DNA from: Psychrobacillus insolitus
Lineage (GTDB): Bacteria > Bacillota > Bacilli > Bacillales_A > Planococcaceae
Assembly: GCF_003254155.1 (NCBI RefSeq)
Contig: NZ_QKZI01000001.1
Location: 496,001-560,000, forward strand
DNA: 64,000 bases
Direction of reading: 5' to 3'
Shown here in pieces: positions 52,215-61,028 of the stretch. The notes beneath the pieces are model-generated. The model ran no database searches. It was not told the DNA's origin and saw only the letters and a list, made by a program, of their open reading frames with translations. The position numbers were made by a program, and so were the translations under genes. The first letter of the stretch is position 1; each line of letters opens with the position of its first letter.

Positions 52215-52961
52215 ATGAGTCAACGTGTAGCGTTCGTAACAGGTGCAGGAAGTGGTCTCGGAAGAGAAATTTCGGAAGTGCTTGCTTCTAAATCTATTAA
52301 AGTAATAGTAGCAGATATTAATATGGCTGGTGCAGAAGAAACTGTTTCCATCATTAGAGAAAGTGGAAATGAAGCAATAGCGGTGTTGTGTGATGTGACG
52401 GATCTAGAAAATGTGAAAAATGCGGTAGATGAATCGGTTAGACAATATGGCAAAATTGATATTTTAGTTAATAATGCCGGATGGGATAAAGTAGAGCCTT
52501 TCCTTAAGAGTGAACCATCTATTTGGCAAAAGATTATTAATATTAATTTAATCGGACAGTTAAATACTTCAAAGCAGATTTTGCCGATCATGATCGAGAA
52601 TGGTTACGGTAAAGTGGTGAATATCGCTTCCGATGCAGCAAGAGTAGGTTCAAGTGGAGAAGCGGTTTACTCTGCGGCAAAAGGTGGCGTAATTGCATTT
52701 ACAAAAACGATTGCTCGTGAAATGGCTCGCCATAAGATTAATGTTAACTGTGTGGCACCAGGCCCTAGTAATACGCCATTGTTTAAAGAAATTGGCGAAC
52801 AACACGAGGGACTAACTGTTGCACTAGAAAAAGCAATTCCTTTTCGTCGTTTAGCTCAGCCGAGTGATATCGCTGGAGCAGTTGCTTACTTTGTTTCAGA
52901 CGAAGCTGAATATGTAACAGGGCAAACACTTTCAGTTAGTGGCGGTCTAACAATGATTTAA
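52215..52961 (+). CDS. badH: 2-hydroxycyclohexanecarboxyl-CoA dehydrogenase-like SDR (BadH type)
   Basis: ATG 52215 lies after GGGGGAATAAGG. The 248-residue protein is a classical SDR: VAFVTGAGSGLGREISE (NAD site), LVNNAGWDKVEPF, and the active site KVVNIASDAARVGSSGEAVY then SAAKGGVIAF with Ser, Tyr and Lys present. NNAGWDKVEPF and SDAARVGSSGEAVYSA are strikingly like BadH, which oxidises 2-hydroxycyclohexanecarboxyl-CoA to the 2-keto ester cleaved by BadI. The neighbourhood agrees. A terminator-like hairpin follows. Confidence 0.8.
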   Translation: MSQRVAFVTGAGSGLGREISEVLASKSIKVIVADINMAGAEETVSIIRESGNEAIAVLCDVTDLENVKNAVDESVRQYGKIDILVNNAGWDKVEPFLKSEPSIWQKIININLIGQLNTSKQILPIMIENGYGKVVNIASDAARVGSSGEAVYSAAKGGVIAFTKTIAREMARHKINVNCVAPGPSNTPLFKEIGEQHEGLTVALEKAIPFRRLAQPSDIAGAVAYFVSDEAEYVTGQTLSVSGGLTMI

Positions 52962-52981
52962 TTTTTACAATTTGATACACT

Positions 52982-53020
52982 GCCAGCACTATTGCACTTT
53001 TAGTGTTGGCTTTTCTTTTT
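52982..53020 (+). terminator. terminator within the catabolic cluster
   Basis: GCCAGCAC pairs imperfectly with GTGTTGGC, followed by TTTTCTTTTT. It may reduce read-through into the second half of the cluster. Confidence 0.7.
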
Positions 53021-53065
53021 ATAGAAGAAAGTAATTGTACCTTTGTAAAGGAAGGAGATGCTAAC

Positions 53066-53815
53066 TTGAATCTTGGCTTGGAAGGTAGAACGGTATTAGT
53101 TACTGGAGCAGCAAAGGGGATTGGCCGTGCGATAGCTACTTCAATTGCTGAAGAAGGAGGCAATATCGCTCTTCATTATCAAACTTCAGAAAAAGAAGCT
53201 CTAGAAACAGCAAATGTAATTGAGAAGCTAGGGGTAAAAGTAGCTCTTGTAAAAGGTGATCTTGCTTCTATAGATGATGTACAAACGATGAAAAAAACCA
53301 TAGAAAAACAGCTTGGGACTGTTCATTCGATCGTTAATAATGCAGGCTACGCGCAGTATAAATCCTTTTTTAAGTACGAGCCTGGTGAATGGACGCGTGA
53401 AGTGGATGTTTGCTTTTATGGTGTACTTCATTTAGCGCATACATTTATGCCAGATATGATGAATAGCAATGAAGGAAAATTGATTAATATCATTGGTGAT
53501 TCTGCCCGTACAGGTGATCGGAACTTGATTATCTCTGGAGCTGCAAGAAGTGGTGCTACTAGCTTCCTTAAATCATTGTCTCAAGAAGTTGGTCGCTATA
53601 ATATACAGTGCAATACTGTATCGCTAGGACTCATCGATCAGGGACAAGAGTTTGACGCTGCGATGTTAGAGAAAATATTGAAGCAGTACCCATTAAAAAG
53701 ACTTGGAAATGCAGGAGATGTTCAAGGAATAATTCTCTTCTTGTTGTCGGCATGGTCAGATTGGATCACTGGTCAAGTGATTTCAGTTAATGGTGGACAA
53801 AGCATGATCGGGTAG
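53066..53815 (+). CDS. SDR-family protein lacking the catalytic Tyr/Lys
   Basis: TTG 53066 follows GGAAGGAG by eight bases. The 249-residue protein has an intact nucleotide-binding start, VLVTGAAKGIGRAIATSIAE, NNAGYAQYKSFF and the C-terminal ITGQVISVNGGQSMIG. In the active-site region it reads IGDSARTGDRNLIISGAARS: aligning to the usual YSAxK, Ser stands for the Tyr and Arg for the Lys. It is therefore either a non-catalytic paralogue, perhaps a partner of the BadH-like enzyme, or uses another mechanism. The sequence is otherwise undamaged. Confidence 0.8.
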   Translation: MNLGLEGRTVLVTGAAKGIGRAIATSIAEEGGNIALHYQTSEKEALETANVIEKLGVKVALVKGDLASIDDVQTMKKTIEKQLGTVHSIVNNAGYAQYKSFFKYEPGEWTREVDVCFYGVLHLAHTFMPDMMNSNEGKLINIIGDSARTGDRNLIISGAARSGATSFLKSLSQEVGRYNIQCNTVSLGLIDQGQEFDAAMLEKILKQYPLKRLGNAGDVQGIILFLLSAWSDWITGQVISVNGGQSMIG

Positions 53816-53864
53816 AAGGTTGAAAATATATTATCAATGGTAAAAACTAAAGGAGGAAATAAAC

Positions 53865-55016
53865 ATGTTAGATACTCTAGCTCCAGAAATTGAACAAATT
53901 AAACAAATGGTAAAAACTTTTGTGGACAAAGATGTAGAGCCTCTTGCACAGCAAATAGAAGAGGAAGATCATATTCCGCAACAATTAATCGACAAAGCAA
54001 AAGAGCTTGGACTATTCGGGATGAGCATTCCTGAAGAATACGGTGGGATTGGTTTAAGTGTCTTAGGAAAAGCGACAGTACTTGGAGAGTTAGGACGTTC
54101 AAGTAATGGATTTGCTACTTTGATTAGTGCGCATACCGGCATAGGTAGTGTCGGGATTGTTCGTTTAGGTTCAGAGAGTCTAAAACAAAAGTATTTACCG
54201 GATATGGCGTCTGGTAATAAAATTGGGGCGTTTGCCTTGTCGGAACCAGGTGCGGGATCTGATGCAACTAGCTTATCGACGACGGCAGTTAAACGTGGGG
54301 ATAAATGGATTGTTAATGGAACAAAACATTTCATAACAAATGCTCCAGTTGCAGATATCTTTACAGTATTCGCTTTAACAGATAGAGAAAAAGGGGCAAA
54401 AGGCGGCATCACATCTTTCGTAATCGAAAAAGATTTCCCAGGATTTACCATTGGGAAAATAGATAAAAAAATGGGGTTACATGGCTCTCATACTGCACAG
54501 CTCATTTTTGAAGATTGTGAAGTGCCTGATGAAAATGTAATCGGTGAAGTCGGAATGGGTTATATGTCTGCATTGAAAATTCTTGGAGAAGGTCGCGTTG
54601 GTCTTGCTGCAAGAGCAGTAGGTTCTTGTGAGAAATTAATTGAACTTTCTGCATCTTATGCTCTGGAACGCAAACAGTTTGGCAATCCAATTTCAGATAA
54701 TCAAGCGATTCAATGGATGTTAGCGGATATGGCTACTGAAACGGAAGCTGCTCGTATGCTGATGGTGAAAGCTGCAACAATGATGGACGAAGGAAAGAAA
54801 GCCATTAAAGAATCATCGATGGCAAAATTGTATGCTTCTGAAGTATTTAATCGTGTGGCGGATAAAGCTGTTCAAATTCATGGTGGGATGGGTTATGTGT
54901 CCGATTATCCAATCGAAAGATTTTATAGGGATGCGAGAATCACTACAATTTATGAAGGTACGAGTGAAGTACAGCGCATTATTATCGCAAGACATGTATT
55001 GAATGAAAACAAGTAA
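53865..55016 (+). CDS. acyl-CoA dehydrogenase (3)
   Basis: AAAGGAGG precedes the ATG; 383 residues, the standard length. All family blocks are present: LGLFGMSIPEEYGGIGLSVL, IGAFALSEPGAGSDATSL, GTKHFITNAPVADIFTVFAL and ALERKQFGNPISDNQAIQWM. IHGGMGYVSDYPIERFYRDA leads into ITTIYEGTSEVQRIIIARHV with the catalytic Glu. It resembles short-/medium-chain enzymes and probably acts in the beta-oxidation of the ring-opened product or of a later intermediate. ETF subunits are not encoded in the window. Confidence 0.93.
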   Translation: MLDTLAPEIEQIKQMVKTFVDKDVEPLAQQIEEEDHIPQQLIDKAKELGLFGMSIPEEYGGIGLSVLGKATVLGELGRSSNGFATLISAHTGIGSVGIVRLGSESLKQKYLPDMASGNKIGAFALSEPGAGSDATSLSTTAVKRGDKWIVNGTKHFITNAPVADIFTVFALTDREKGAKGGITSFVIEKDFPGFTIGKIDKKMGLHGSHTAQLIFEDCEVPDENVIGEVGMGYMSALKILGEGRVGLAARAVGSCEKLIELSASYALERKQFGNPISDNQAIQWMLADMATETEAARMLMVKAATMMDEGKKAIKESSMAKLYASEVFNRVADKAVQIHGGMGYVSDYPIERFYRDARITTIYEGTSEVQRIIIARHVLNENK

Positions 55017-55178
55017 TATCAGAAATAGAGTGAGAGAATGATTGCGTGAAGACTCATTCAACTAGTATGATACTTCCCTGCCCTCCGTATTCCTTTACGA
55101 AAGGGTATTTTCTATGGAACTTTGATAGACAATATCTAGTTATTCAAACGTAAAATCTGATGCCTTGGGGGAGATACT

Positions 55179-55363
55179 ATGGATTTTTGGAATGTTTTCG
55201 TCATTCTCTTTTCATTAACGTTGTTGATTGTACTGGCATTAAGAGGCTTAAGCATCATAGTCAGAAGCTAAGGGCGAAACATATGCATCCATGAAAAATC
55301 TTGAAAATCCAAATGCTATAGAGCAAATTAGGTTACAAGGAGTAGCTAAAGTCTTAGGTTTAT
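55179..55363 (+). pseudogene. remnant of a GntP-like permease and a second gene tail
   Basis: TGGGGGAG precedes an ATG opening 30 codons, MDFWNVFVILFSLTLLIVLA then LRGLSIIVRS, followed by a stop. This looks like the first helix of a GntP/gluconate-type permease. The next frame continues EAKGETYASMKNLENPNAIE then QIRLQGVAKVLGL before a TGA, probably the tail of another gene. A deletion seems to have joined them. It is not expected to be functional. Confidence 0.45.
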
Positions 55364-55391
55364 GACATGTGAGAGGAAAGGGAGATGCTTT

Positions 55392-56273
55392 GTGGGAAAC
55401 AAAAATATTAAACAAGTAGCAGTTGTTGGTGCGGGTGCGATGGGTTCACAAATTGCAATGGTTTGTGCGTTAGCGGGCTATCCAGTCACTCTACAGGACA
55501 TTGAACAACAAAGTATAGATAAGGCAAAAGTATTTCTCGATGAACAGATGAATCGACGGGTTGAAAAAGGAAGATTTACAAGGGAAGAAGTAGACAACGC
55601 ATTTGACCGTCTTTCTTTTACAGTAAATTTGGAAGATCTATCAAATGCAAATATAGTAATTGAAGCAATTATTGAAAAGTTGGATGCGAAACGTGAATTG
55701 TTTGCAAAGCTCGATAAAATTGTTGCAAATGACACGATATTAGCGACGAATAGTTCAACGATCGTCAGTTCAAAAATAGCAGATGTAGTTAGTCATCCTG
55801 AAAACATCTGCAACATTCATTTCTTTAATCCAGTATTGGTTATGGAGATGGTGGAAGTAGTGAAGGGACCACATACATCAGATGAAACAGCTCAAGCAAG
55901 CATGGAGTTTGTGAAGAGCATTCATAAAACACCTGTATTGCTTAAAAAAGAAATATCTGGATTCATCGCAAATCGCATTCTCGGAAAATTGATGGATGAA
56001 GCTGTGTACCTTTATGAAAATGGCTACGCGACTCATGAAGAAATTGATCTTGTCTGTAAAAAAGCATTAAATCATCCGATTGGTCCTTTTGCTTTAATGG
56101 ATTTAACAGGCATCGACGTAAATTATTTCGTGAGAATGCAACGATTCAACGAAAGCGGTGATGAGAATGATAAACCATCCCGTATTGTCACTGAAAAAGT
56201 TGAAAAAGGCGAGCTTGGTAAAAAGGTAGGAAAAGGTTTTTATGAATACGATGAAAAAGGAATTAGAGTGTAA
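55392..56273 (+). CDS. 3-hydroxyacyl-CoA dehydrogenase (3-hydroxybutyryl-CoA type)
   Basis: GTG 55392 follows GGGAG by seven bases; the track of codons upstream lacks a site. 293 residues, the single-function size. The NAD-binding motif is VAVVGAGAMGSQIAMVCALA. The catalytic His lies in ICNIHFFNPVLVMEMVEVVK, and the helical C-terminal domain includes ISGFIANRILGKLMDEAVYL and ALNHPIGPFALMDLTGIDVN. It oxidises L-3-hydroxyacyl-CoA to 3-ketoacyl-CoA, the third beta-oxidation step, upstream of the thiolase in this cluster. Confidence 0.93.
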   Translation: MGNKNIKQVAVVGAGAMGSQIAMVCALAGYPVTLQDIEQQSIDKAKVFLDEQMNRRVEKGRFTREEVDNAFDRLSFTVNLEDLSNANIVIEAIIEKLDAKRELFAKLDKIVANDTILATNSSTIVSSKIADVVSHPENICNIHFFNPVLVMEMVEVVKGPHTSDETAQASMEFVKSIHKTPVLLKKEISGFIANRILGKLMDEAVYLYENGYATHEEIDLVCKKALNHPIGPFALMDLTGIDVNYFVRMQRFNESGDENDKPSRIVTEKVEKGELGKKVGKGFYEYDEKGIRV

Positions 56274-56296
56274 AGTTTAGCGGGAGGAGTGGAATT

Positions 56297-56704
56297 TTGA
56301 ACAATCAATATGAAAAAATGATTGGCATGCAGCTCGAACCGTTTACTTACAAGGTAGAACTAAGTAAAGTTCGGGAGCTTGCACTCGCTATTGATAAAAA
56401 TCAACTCTCTTTACAGAAGAAAGAGGATATACCTCCTACTTTTCCAACGGTTATTGATTACTGGGGATCACCTTATTCCATATTCGATTTTTTAGGATTG
56501 AATTTGGAAAAAACTTTACATGGCGAGCAGGAATTTGAATACTTTGGCAAGATTAAAGTAGGAGATGACATTACGGTACATGGTGAAATTGAAGATACTT
56601 ACTCAAAATCAGCCATGAATTTCATTGTGATTAAACAAAGATTTGTCAATCAAGAAGGGGAAACTGTCGTAATAGGACGCTCTACCCTCATCGAAAAGCA
56701 ATAG
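56297..56704 (+). CDS. MaoC-type hydratase subunit, FAS1-like dehydratase N-terminal fold
   Basis: TTG start after GGGAGGAG; 135 residues. The sequence YEKMIGMQLEPFTYKVELSK, then IPPTFPTVIDYWG and EQEFEYFGKIKVGDDITVHG, matches the N-terminal hot-dog fold of two-part MaoC hydratases (PF13452 type). It lacks the hydratase-2 catalytic motif, which is supplied by the next gene 12 bp downstream. Together they should form a heteromeric (R)-specific enoyl-CoA hydratase, known from steroid and alicyclic acid degradation in actinobacteria. Confidence 0.8.
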   Translation: MNNQYEKMIGMQLEPFTYKVELSKVRELALAIDKNQLSLQKKEDIPPTFPTVIDYWGSPYSIFDFLGLNLEKTLHGEQEFEYFGKIKVGDDITVHGEIEDTYSKSAMNFIVIKQRFVNQEGETVVIGRSTLIEKQ

Positions 56705-56716
56705 GAGGCTCGAAAT

Positions 56717-57097
56717 ATGCATATTGGTTTTCATTTCGAGAAAATACACAAAGAAGAAATTACGCATACTCAAATCGTCAGATATGCAGGGGCATCAGGT
56801 GATTTCAATCCGATTCATACGGTAGTTCCGTTTGGTGAGAAAGCCGGTCTAGGCGGTGTGATTGTACACGGCATGATGATTATGGGTTTTATTGGCCAAG
56901 CCATTGACACATGGTGCGCGTCAAATGATCTCGTAAAATTCTCCACCCGATTTCAAACAATTACACGACCAGGAGAAAGTATTACTGTCAGTGGACTTAT
57001 TGTGGGAGAAACGGAGCATCTCTGGGTATGTCAAGCAGAGGCAGTAAATGAGCACGGGGAAATAAAGGCAAGTGCTCATTTTGAAGTACGAAAATAG
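56717..57097 (+). CDS. MaoC-like enoyl-CoA hydratase, catalytic subunit
   Basis: TAGGAGG precedes the ATG; 126 residues. The hydratase-2 motif VRYAGASGDFNPIHTVVPFG carries the Asp-His pair, and GVIVHGMMIMGFIGQAID completes the hot-dog helix. It pairs with the non-catalytic hot-dog subunit upstream. This hydratase has opposite stereochemistry to the crotonase in the same cluster. Two hydratases suggest two different enoyl-CoA substrates, for instance ring and chain. Confidence 0.85.
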   Translation: MHIGFHFEKIHKEEITHTQIVRYAGASGDFNPIHTVVPFGEKAGLGGVIVHGMMIMGFIGQAIDTWCASNDLVKFSTRFQTITRPGESITVSGLIVGETEHLWVCQAEAVNEHGEIKASAHFEVRK

Positions 57098-57164
57098 TAA
57101 TAGAGATATACGGTAATGTGATTCCTTAGCCAATAACATAAAATTCTACAGGGGGTACTATAAA

Positions 57165-58355
57165 ATGAGCGAACGAATAGTCATTGTTGAAGCGGTACGT
57201 ACGGCAATTGGTCGATATGGGGGCGCATTAAAAGAAATTAACTCTGGATTTTTAGGTTCCCATGTTATTGAGGAATTACTAAAAAAAGCGTCACTTTCAC
57301 CTGGAAAAGTAGATGAAGTTATTTTGGGAGAGGTAAGGCAGTCGACAGAGTCCTCAAATGTAGCTCGTGTTGCCGCAATTCGAGCAGGCATTCCTGTTGA
57401 AAAACCAGCTTTTACAGTGAATCGCCTTTGTGCTTCTGGAATGCAGGCAATCGTTTCAGGAGTTCAGCAAATTCAATCGAATCAGGCTGCCATTGTTGTC
57501 GCTGGAGGAACTGAAAGTATGAGTAACTCAGCGATTTACATACGTGGTTCTCGATTTGGTGGGGACAAAACATATTTGGTCGATTCAAATGCAGAAGCAG
57601 GTCAGCAACCGAAAGAAATTTACGGCGAAGACATGGGTATGGGAATTACCGCTGAAAATGTTGCAGAGAGGGAACAAATTTCTAGAGAAGATCAAGATGC
57701 ATTTGCTATCGAAAGTCAAAGAAGAACAGCTGTAGCGATTGAAAGTGGAAAATTTATAGAGGAAATTGTTCCTTATGAAATAAAAACAAGAAAAGGAACG
57801 ATTATCTTTGATACGGATGAACATCCTCGACCTGAAACAACAATTGAACAACTAGGGAAATTAAAGCCTGTGTTTAAGAAAGACGGATCTGTCACTGCTG
57901 GCAATGCATGTGGACGTAACGACGGAGCTTCTGCTGTTCTTCTAATGAGTGAATCCACAGCGAAAGAACAGTCGCTTACACCTCGTGCTGCAATCATAGA
58001 CTGGGTAGCGGTTGGGGTTCCACCAGAAATTATGGGAATTGGACCAGTTCCAGCGATTCAAAAACTTCTTGAAAAGACCAATTTATCAATTAATGATATT
58101 GATTTATTTGAAGTTAATGAAGCATTTGCATCCCAAGCACTTGCTGTGCAACGTAAGCTGGACATTAATCCAGAGAAGCTAAATGTGAATGGCGGGGCAA
58201 TTGCACTAGGACATCCAGTTGGTTCTACTGGTTCAAGATTAGTCGTCACTTTAATGCATGAATTACAAAAAACAGGTGGACGTTTTGGAATCGCTTCTTT
58301 ATGTGTTGGAGGTGGACAAGGAATGGCCATTTTAATTGAAAATTTACAAGTTTAA
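57165..58355 (+). CDS. thiolase (acetyl-CoA C-acyltransferase)
   Basis: AGGGGG precedes the ATG; 396 residues. The nucleophilic Cys is in FTVNRLCASGMQAIVSGVQQ. Later blocks IDLFEVNEAFASQALAVQRK and NVNGGAIALGHPVGSTGSRL give the His, and RFGIASLCVGGGQGMAILI supplies the second Cys. It cleaves 3-ketoacyl-CoA to acetyl-CoA and a shortened acyl-CoA, the last beta-oxidation step. It follows the dehydrogenase and hydratase genes in the same direction. Confidence 0.95.
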   Translation: MSERIVIVEAVRTAIGRYGGALKEINSGFLGSHVIEELLKKASLSPGKVDEVILGEVRQSTESSNVARVAAIRAGIPVEKPAFTVNRLCASGMQAIVSGVQQIQSNQAAIVVAGGTESMSNSAIYIRGSRFGGDKTYLVDSNAEAGQQPKEIYGEDMGMGITAENVAEREQISREDQDAFAIESQRRTAVAIESGKFIEEIVPYEIKTRKGTIIFDTDEHPRPETTIEQLGKLKPVFKKDGSVTAGNACGRNDGASAVLLMSESTAKEQSLTPRAAIIDWVAVGVPPEIMGIGPVPAIQKLLEKTNLSINDIDLFEVNEAFASQALAVQRKLDINPEKLNVNGGAIALGHPVGSTGSRLVVTLMHELQKTGGRFGIASLCVGGGQGMAILIENLQV

Positions 58356-58390
58356 TTCTGTTACTAGAATCATAAGAGCGGGGTGAGTAG

Positions 58391-59173
58391 ATGCACAATT
58401 TTAAAAATATTTTAGTGGAAAAATCAAATCAACTTGCTTATATTATTATAAATTTGCCTGAGCAGCGTAATCCATTAAGCAATGAAACACTTGGTGAAAT
58501 GAAAGACGCATTAGAGCAATTAAAAAGTGACAACGAAACAAATTGTGTTATTTTTACAGGGCAAGGAGATAAATCATTTGCTGCAGGGGCAGATATCGGA
58601 CTACTTAAAAATCGTGTTCCTTTAGACGTATTTAGACCTGGAAATATGCAAGAAGTATATGATTATATCGAAGCATATGACAAACCTACAATTGCGATGA
58701 TTAACGGTTTTGCACTTGGTGGTGGCTGCGAGTTAGCGATGGCATGTGATATTCGAATTGCCTCTGTAAATGCAAAATTTGGACTACCCGAGTTAAATCT
58801 AGGCATTATTCCTAGTGCGGGGGGAACTCAGCGTTTGTCTCGATTAATTGGCAAAGGGAAAGCTGTTGACTTAATATTGACTGGGGAAATTATTACAGCT
58901 GAAGAAGCTGAAAAAATTGGACTCATTTCTAAATGTGTACCACAAGATCAATTAAAAGAAGCAGTTGAGAAAAAAGCGACTCAAATATTAGCAAAAGGTC
59001 CTTTGGCTGTAAAACTGGCAAAAATGGTGATTCATGCTGGTTTTGAAACAGATATGAAATCTGCTCTCTTAATAGAAAAACTCGCTCAAGCCGTACTTTA
59101 TTCAACGGAAGATAAAAACGAAGGAACGAGCGCCTTTTTAGAGAAACGTTCTCCAGAATTTATATCAAAGTAA
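58391..59173 (+). CDS. enoyl-CoA hydratase (crotonase family; BadK candidate)
   Basis: GGGGTGAG precedes the ATG; 260 residues. Both catalytic glutamates are in place: ALGGGCELAMACDIRIAS and GLPELNLGIIPSAGGTQRLS. The oxyanion-hole stretch is FAAGADIGLLKN. In this setting it could hydrate cyclohex-1-ene-carboxyl-CoA (BadK role) or the straight-chain enoyl-CoA after ring opening; the sequence does not separate these. It is the last gene before a terminator. Confidence 0.9.
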   Translation: MHNFKNILVEKSNQLAYIIINLPEQRNPLSNETLGEMKDALEQLKSDNETNCVIFTGQGDKSFAAGADIGLLKNRVPLDVFRPGNMQEVYDYIEAYDKPTIAMINGFALGGGCELAMACDIRIASVNAKFGLPELNLGIIPSAGGTQRLSRLIGKGKAVDLILTGEIITAEEAEKIGLISKCVPQDQLKEAVEKKATQILAKGPLAVKLAKMVIHAGFETDMKSALLIEKLAQAVLYSTEDKNEGTSAFLEKRSPEFISK

Positions 59174-59217
59174 AAGTAGTCTATTAGGTAAATTAGTATT
59201 GTATACAGGAAATATGT

Positions 59218-59253
59218 AATCAACCATGTATGAAAATGGTTGATTATTTTTGG
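59218..59253 (+). terminator. terminator after the crotonase gene
   Basis: AATCAACCAT pairs with ATGGTTGATT, followed by ATTTTTGG. It closes the main catabolic operon. Confidence 0.8.
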
Positions 59254-59427
59254 TTGCTTTATCAAGACCTAATAGATAAAAAGTCATAATAAATTAACCG
59301 TTCTCCTGATATATCGTATACTACTCTAATTATTCTGAAGTTAAAGTCCTTTTGTGTACGAGTAATGAAAAAAAGATTTATAATAAGATTGTAAGCACAT
59401 TTCTACAAAAAGAAAGGTTGATTAGTA

Positions 59428-60171
59428 ATGGGTAAACTTGATGGAAAAGTAGCAATTATTACTGGAGCAGCACAAGGTATGGGCGCAATGCACGTACGAA
59501 AATTTGTGGAAGAAGGTGCAAAAGTAGTAATTACAGATATTAATTTAGAAGCAGCCCAACAATTAGCTGATGAAGTTGGAGAAAATACAATTGCATTAAA
59601 ATTAGATGTTTCAAAAGCAGACAATTGGAAAGAAGTTTGCGAAAAAACTGAAGAAGTATTCGGTCCAGTAACTGTTTTAGTAAATAACGCTGGTATCGGT
59701 ATTTTCAAACTTTTAGAAGACTTAACGGAAGCGGACTTCCGACTAACATTTGAAATTGATGAACTTGGTGTTTTCTTAGGAATGAAAACAGTAGTACCAT
59801 ACATGAAAAAAGCAGGCGTTGGTTCAATTGTCAATATCTCATCTGTTGATGGTTTAGTAAGTGCACCAACAGCAATTGCTTATAGTGCATCCAAACATGC
59901 TGTTACTGGTATGACAAAAGGTGCTGCTGCTGAGCTTGGCCAATACAATATTCGTGTAAACTCTGTTCACCCTGGTGTTATTGAATCTCCTATGGCTGAA
60001 CAAGGTGATGTAGCCGAGTTTATTAAAAAATTGGAACAAGATATTCCATTGCGTCGTCGCGCGAGAACAGAAGAAGTATCCAATTTAGTAATTTATATTG
60101 CATCAGATGATTCAAGTTACTCAACTGGTTCTCAATTTGTCGTTGATGGTGGTATGATTTCAGATCTTTAA
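59428..60171 (+). CDS. short-chain dehydrogenase (hydroxysteroid/cyclic-alcohol type)
   Basis: AGAAAGG precedes the ATG; 247 residues. VAIITGAAQGMGAMHVRKF binds NAD(P), followed by NNAGIGIFKLLED. SIVNISSVDGLVSAPTAIAY then SASKHAVTGMTKGAAAELG give Ser, Tyr and Lys. The C-terminus is STGSQFVVDGGMISDL. It resembles 3-alpha/20-beta-hydroxysteroid and cyclopentanol dehydrogenases, so it may oxidise a cyclic alcohol feeding the cluster. It has its own upstream region after a terminator and may be regulated separately. Confidence 0.88.
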   Translation: MGKLDGKVAIITGAAQGMGAMHVRKFVEEGAKVVITDINLEAAQQLADEVGENTIALKLDVSKADNWKEVCEKTEEVFGPVTVLVNNAGIGIFKLLEDLTEADFRLTFEIDELGVFLGMKTVVPYMKKAGVGSIVNISSVDGLVSAPTAIAYSASKHAVTGMTKGAAAELGQYNIRVNSVHPGVIESPMAEQGDVAEFIKKLEQDIPLRRRARTEEVSNLVIYIASDDSSYSTGSQFVVDGGMISDL

Positions 60172-60250
60172 TTTTAAATGAATATTAGGATTAGGTTTTT
60201 ATATAGTCACTTTAAAGAATTGAAAATAAATATTTCAGAGGAGTTAGAAA

Positions 60251-60985
60251 ATGAAATTACAAGACAAGGTAGCAGTAATAACAGGTGGAGCATCAGGAAT
60301 TGGTGCTGCAACAGCTCGACTTTTCGTACAAGAAGGTGCAAAAGTAGTCTTAGTTGATTTGAATGAAGAAAAAGGAAAAGCATTTGAAGCAGAGCTAAAA
60401 GCCCAAAATGCAGATGCGCTATTTGTTAAAGCTAATATTACAAGTGAAGAAGAAGTTCAAAATATATTTAAAGAAACAATTGCCACTTTCGGTAAAGTCG
60501 ATGTAGTTTTTAACAATGCTGGGATTGGTCGTGTAACTCCAACAGAAAATTTGGAATATGCGGAATGGCGTAATACAGTAAATGTTGATTTAGATGGTGT
60601 ATTTTTAGTAGCACGTGAAGCAATTCGTGAAATGCTTAAGTCCGGTGGAGGTACAATTGTAAATACTGCTTCTATGTACGGCTGGGTTGGTTCGCCTGGT
60701 TCAGCTGCTTATAATGCAGCAAAAGGTGGAGTAATTAACTTAACTCGCTCACTAGCATTGGAATATGCGACAAGAAATATTCGTGTAAATGCACTAGCAC
60801 CAGGCTTCATCGATACACCGATTATTCCAGAAGAAAGCAAAGAAGTATTAAAAACGATGACGCCAATGCAACGTTTAGGAGAATCAGAGGAAATGGCTAA
60901 AGCTGTACTATTCATGGCTTCAGACGATTCATCGTTTATGACAGGAAATGTATTAACTGTTGATGGTGGGTACACAGCACAATAA
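60251..60985 (+). CDS. short-chain dehydrogenase
   Basis: AGAGGAG precedes the ATG; 244 residues. VAVITGGASGIGAATARLFV, FNNAGIGRVTPTENLEYAEW, IVNTASMYGWVGSPGSAAYN then AAKGGVINLTRSLALEYATR are complete SDR motifs. It follows the previous SDR gene by about 80 bp in the same direction and may form a pair with it. It is similar in general form to cyclohexanol and 2,5-diketo-type reductases, but specificity cannot be read. A bidirectional terminator separates it from the convergent exporter gene. Confidence 0.88.
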   Translation: MKLQDKVAVITGGASGIGAATARLFVQEGAKVVLVDLNEEKGKAFEAELKAQNADALFVKANITSEEEVQNIFKETIATFGKVDVVFNNAGIGRVTPTENLEYAEWRNTVNVDLDGVFLVAREAIREMLKSGGGTIVNTASMYGWVGSPGSAAYNAAKGGVINLTRSLALEYATRNIRVNALAPGFIDTPIIPEESKEVLKTMTPMQRLGESEEMAKAVLFMASDDSSFMTGNVLTVDGGYTAQ

Positions 60986-60992
60986 TAAGAAG

Positions 60993-61026
60993 AAAATGAC
61001 TTCCGATTATGGAAGTCATTTTTTTG
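60993..61026. terminator. bidirectional terminator
   Basis: AAAATGACTTCC pairs with GGAAGTCATTTTTTT, between two convergent genes. Confidence 0.9.
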
Positions 61027-61028
61027 TG

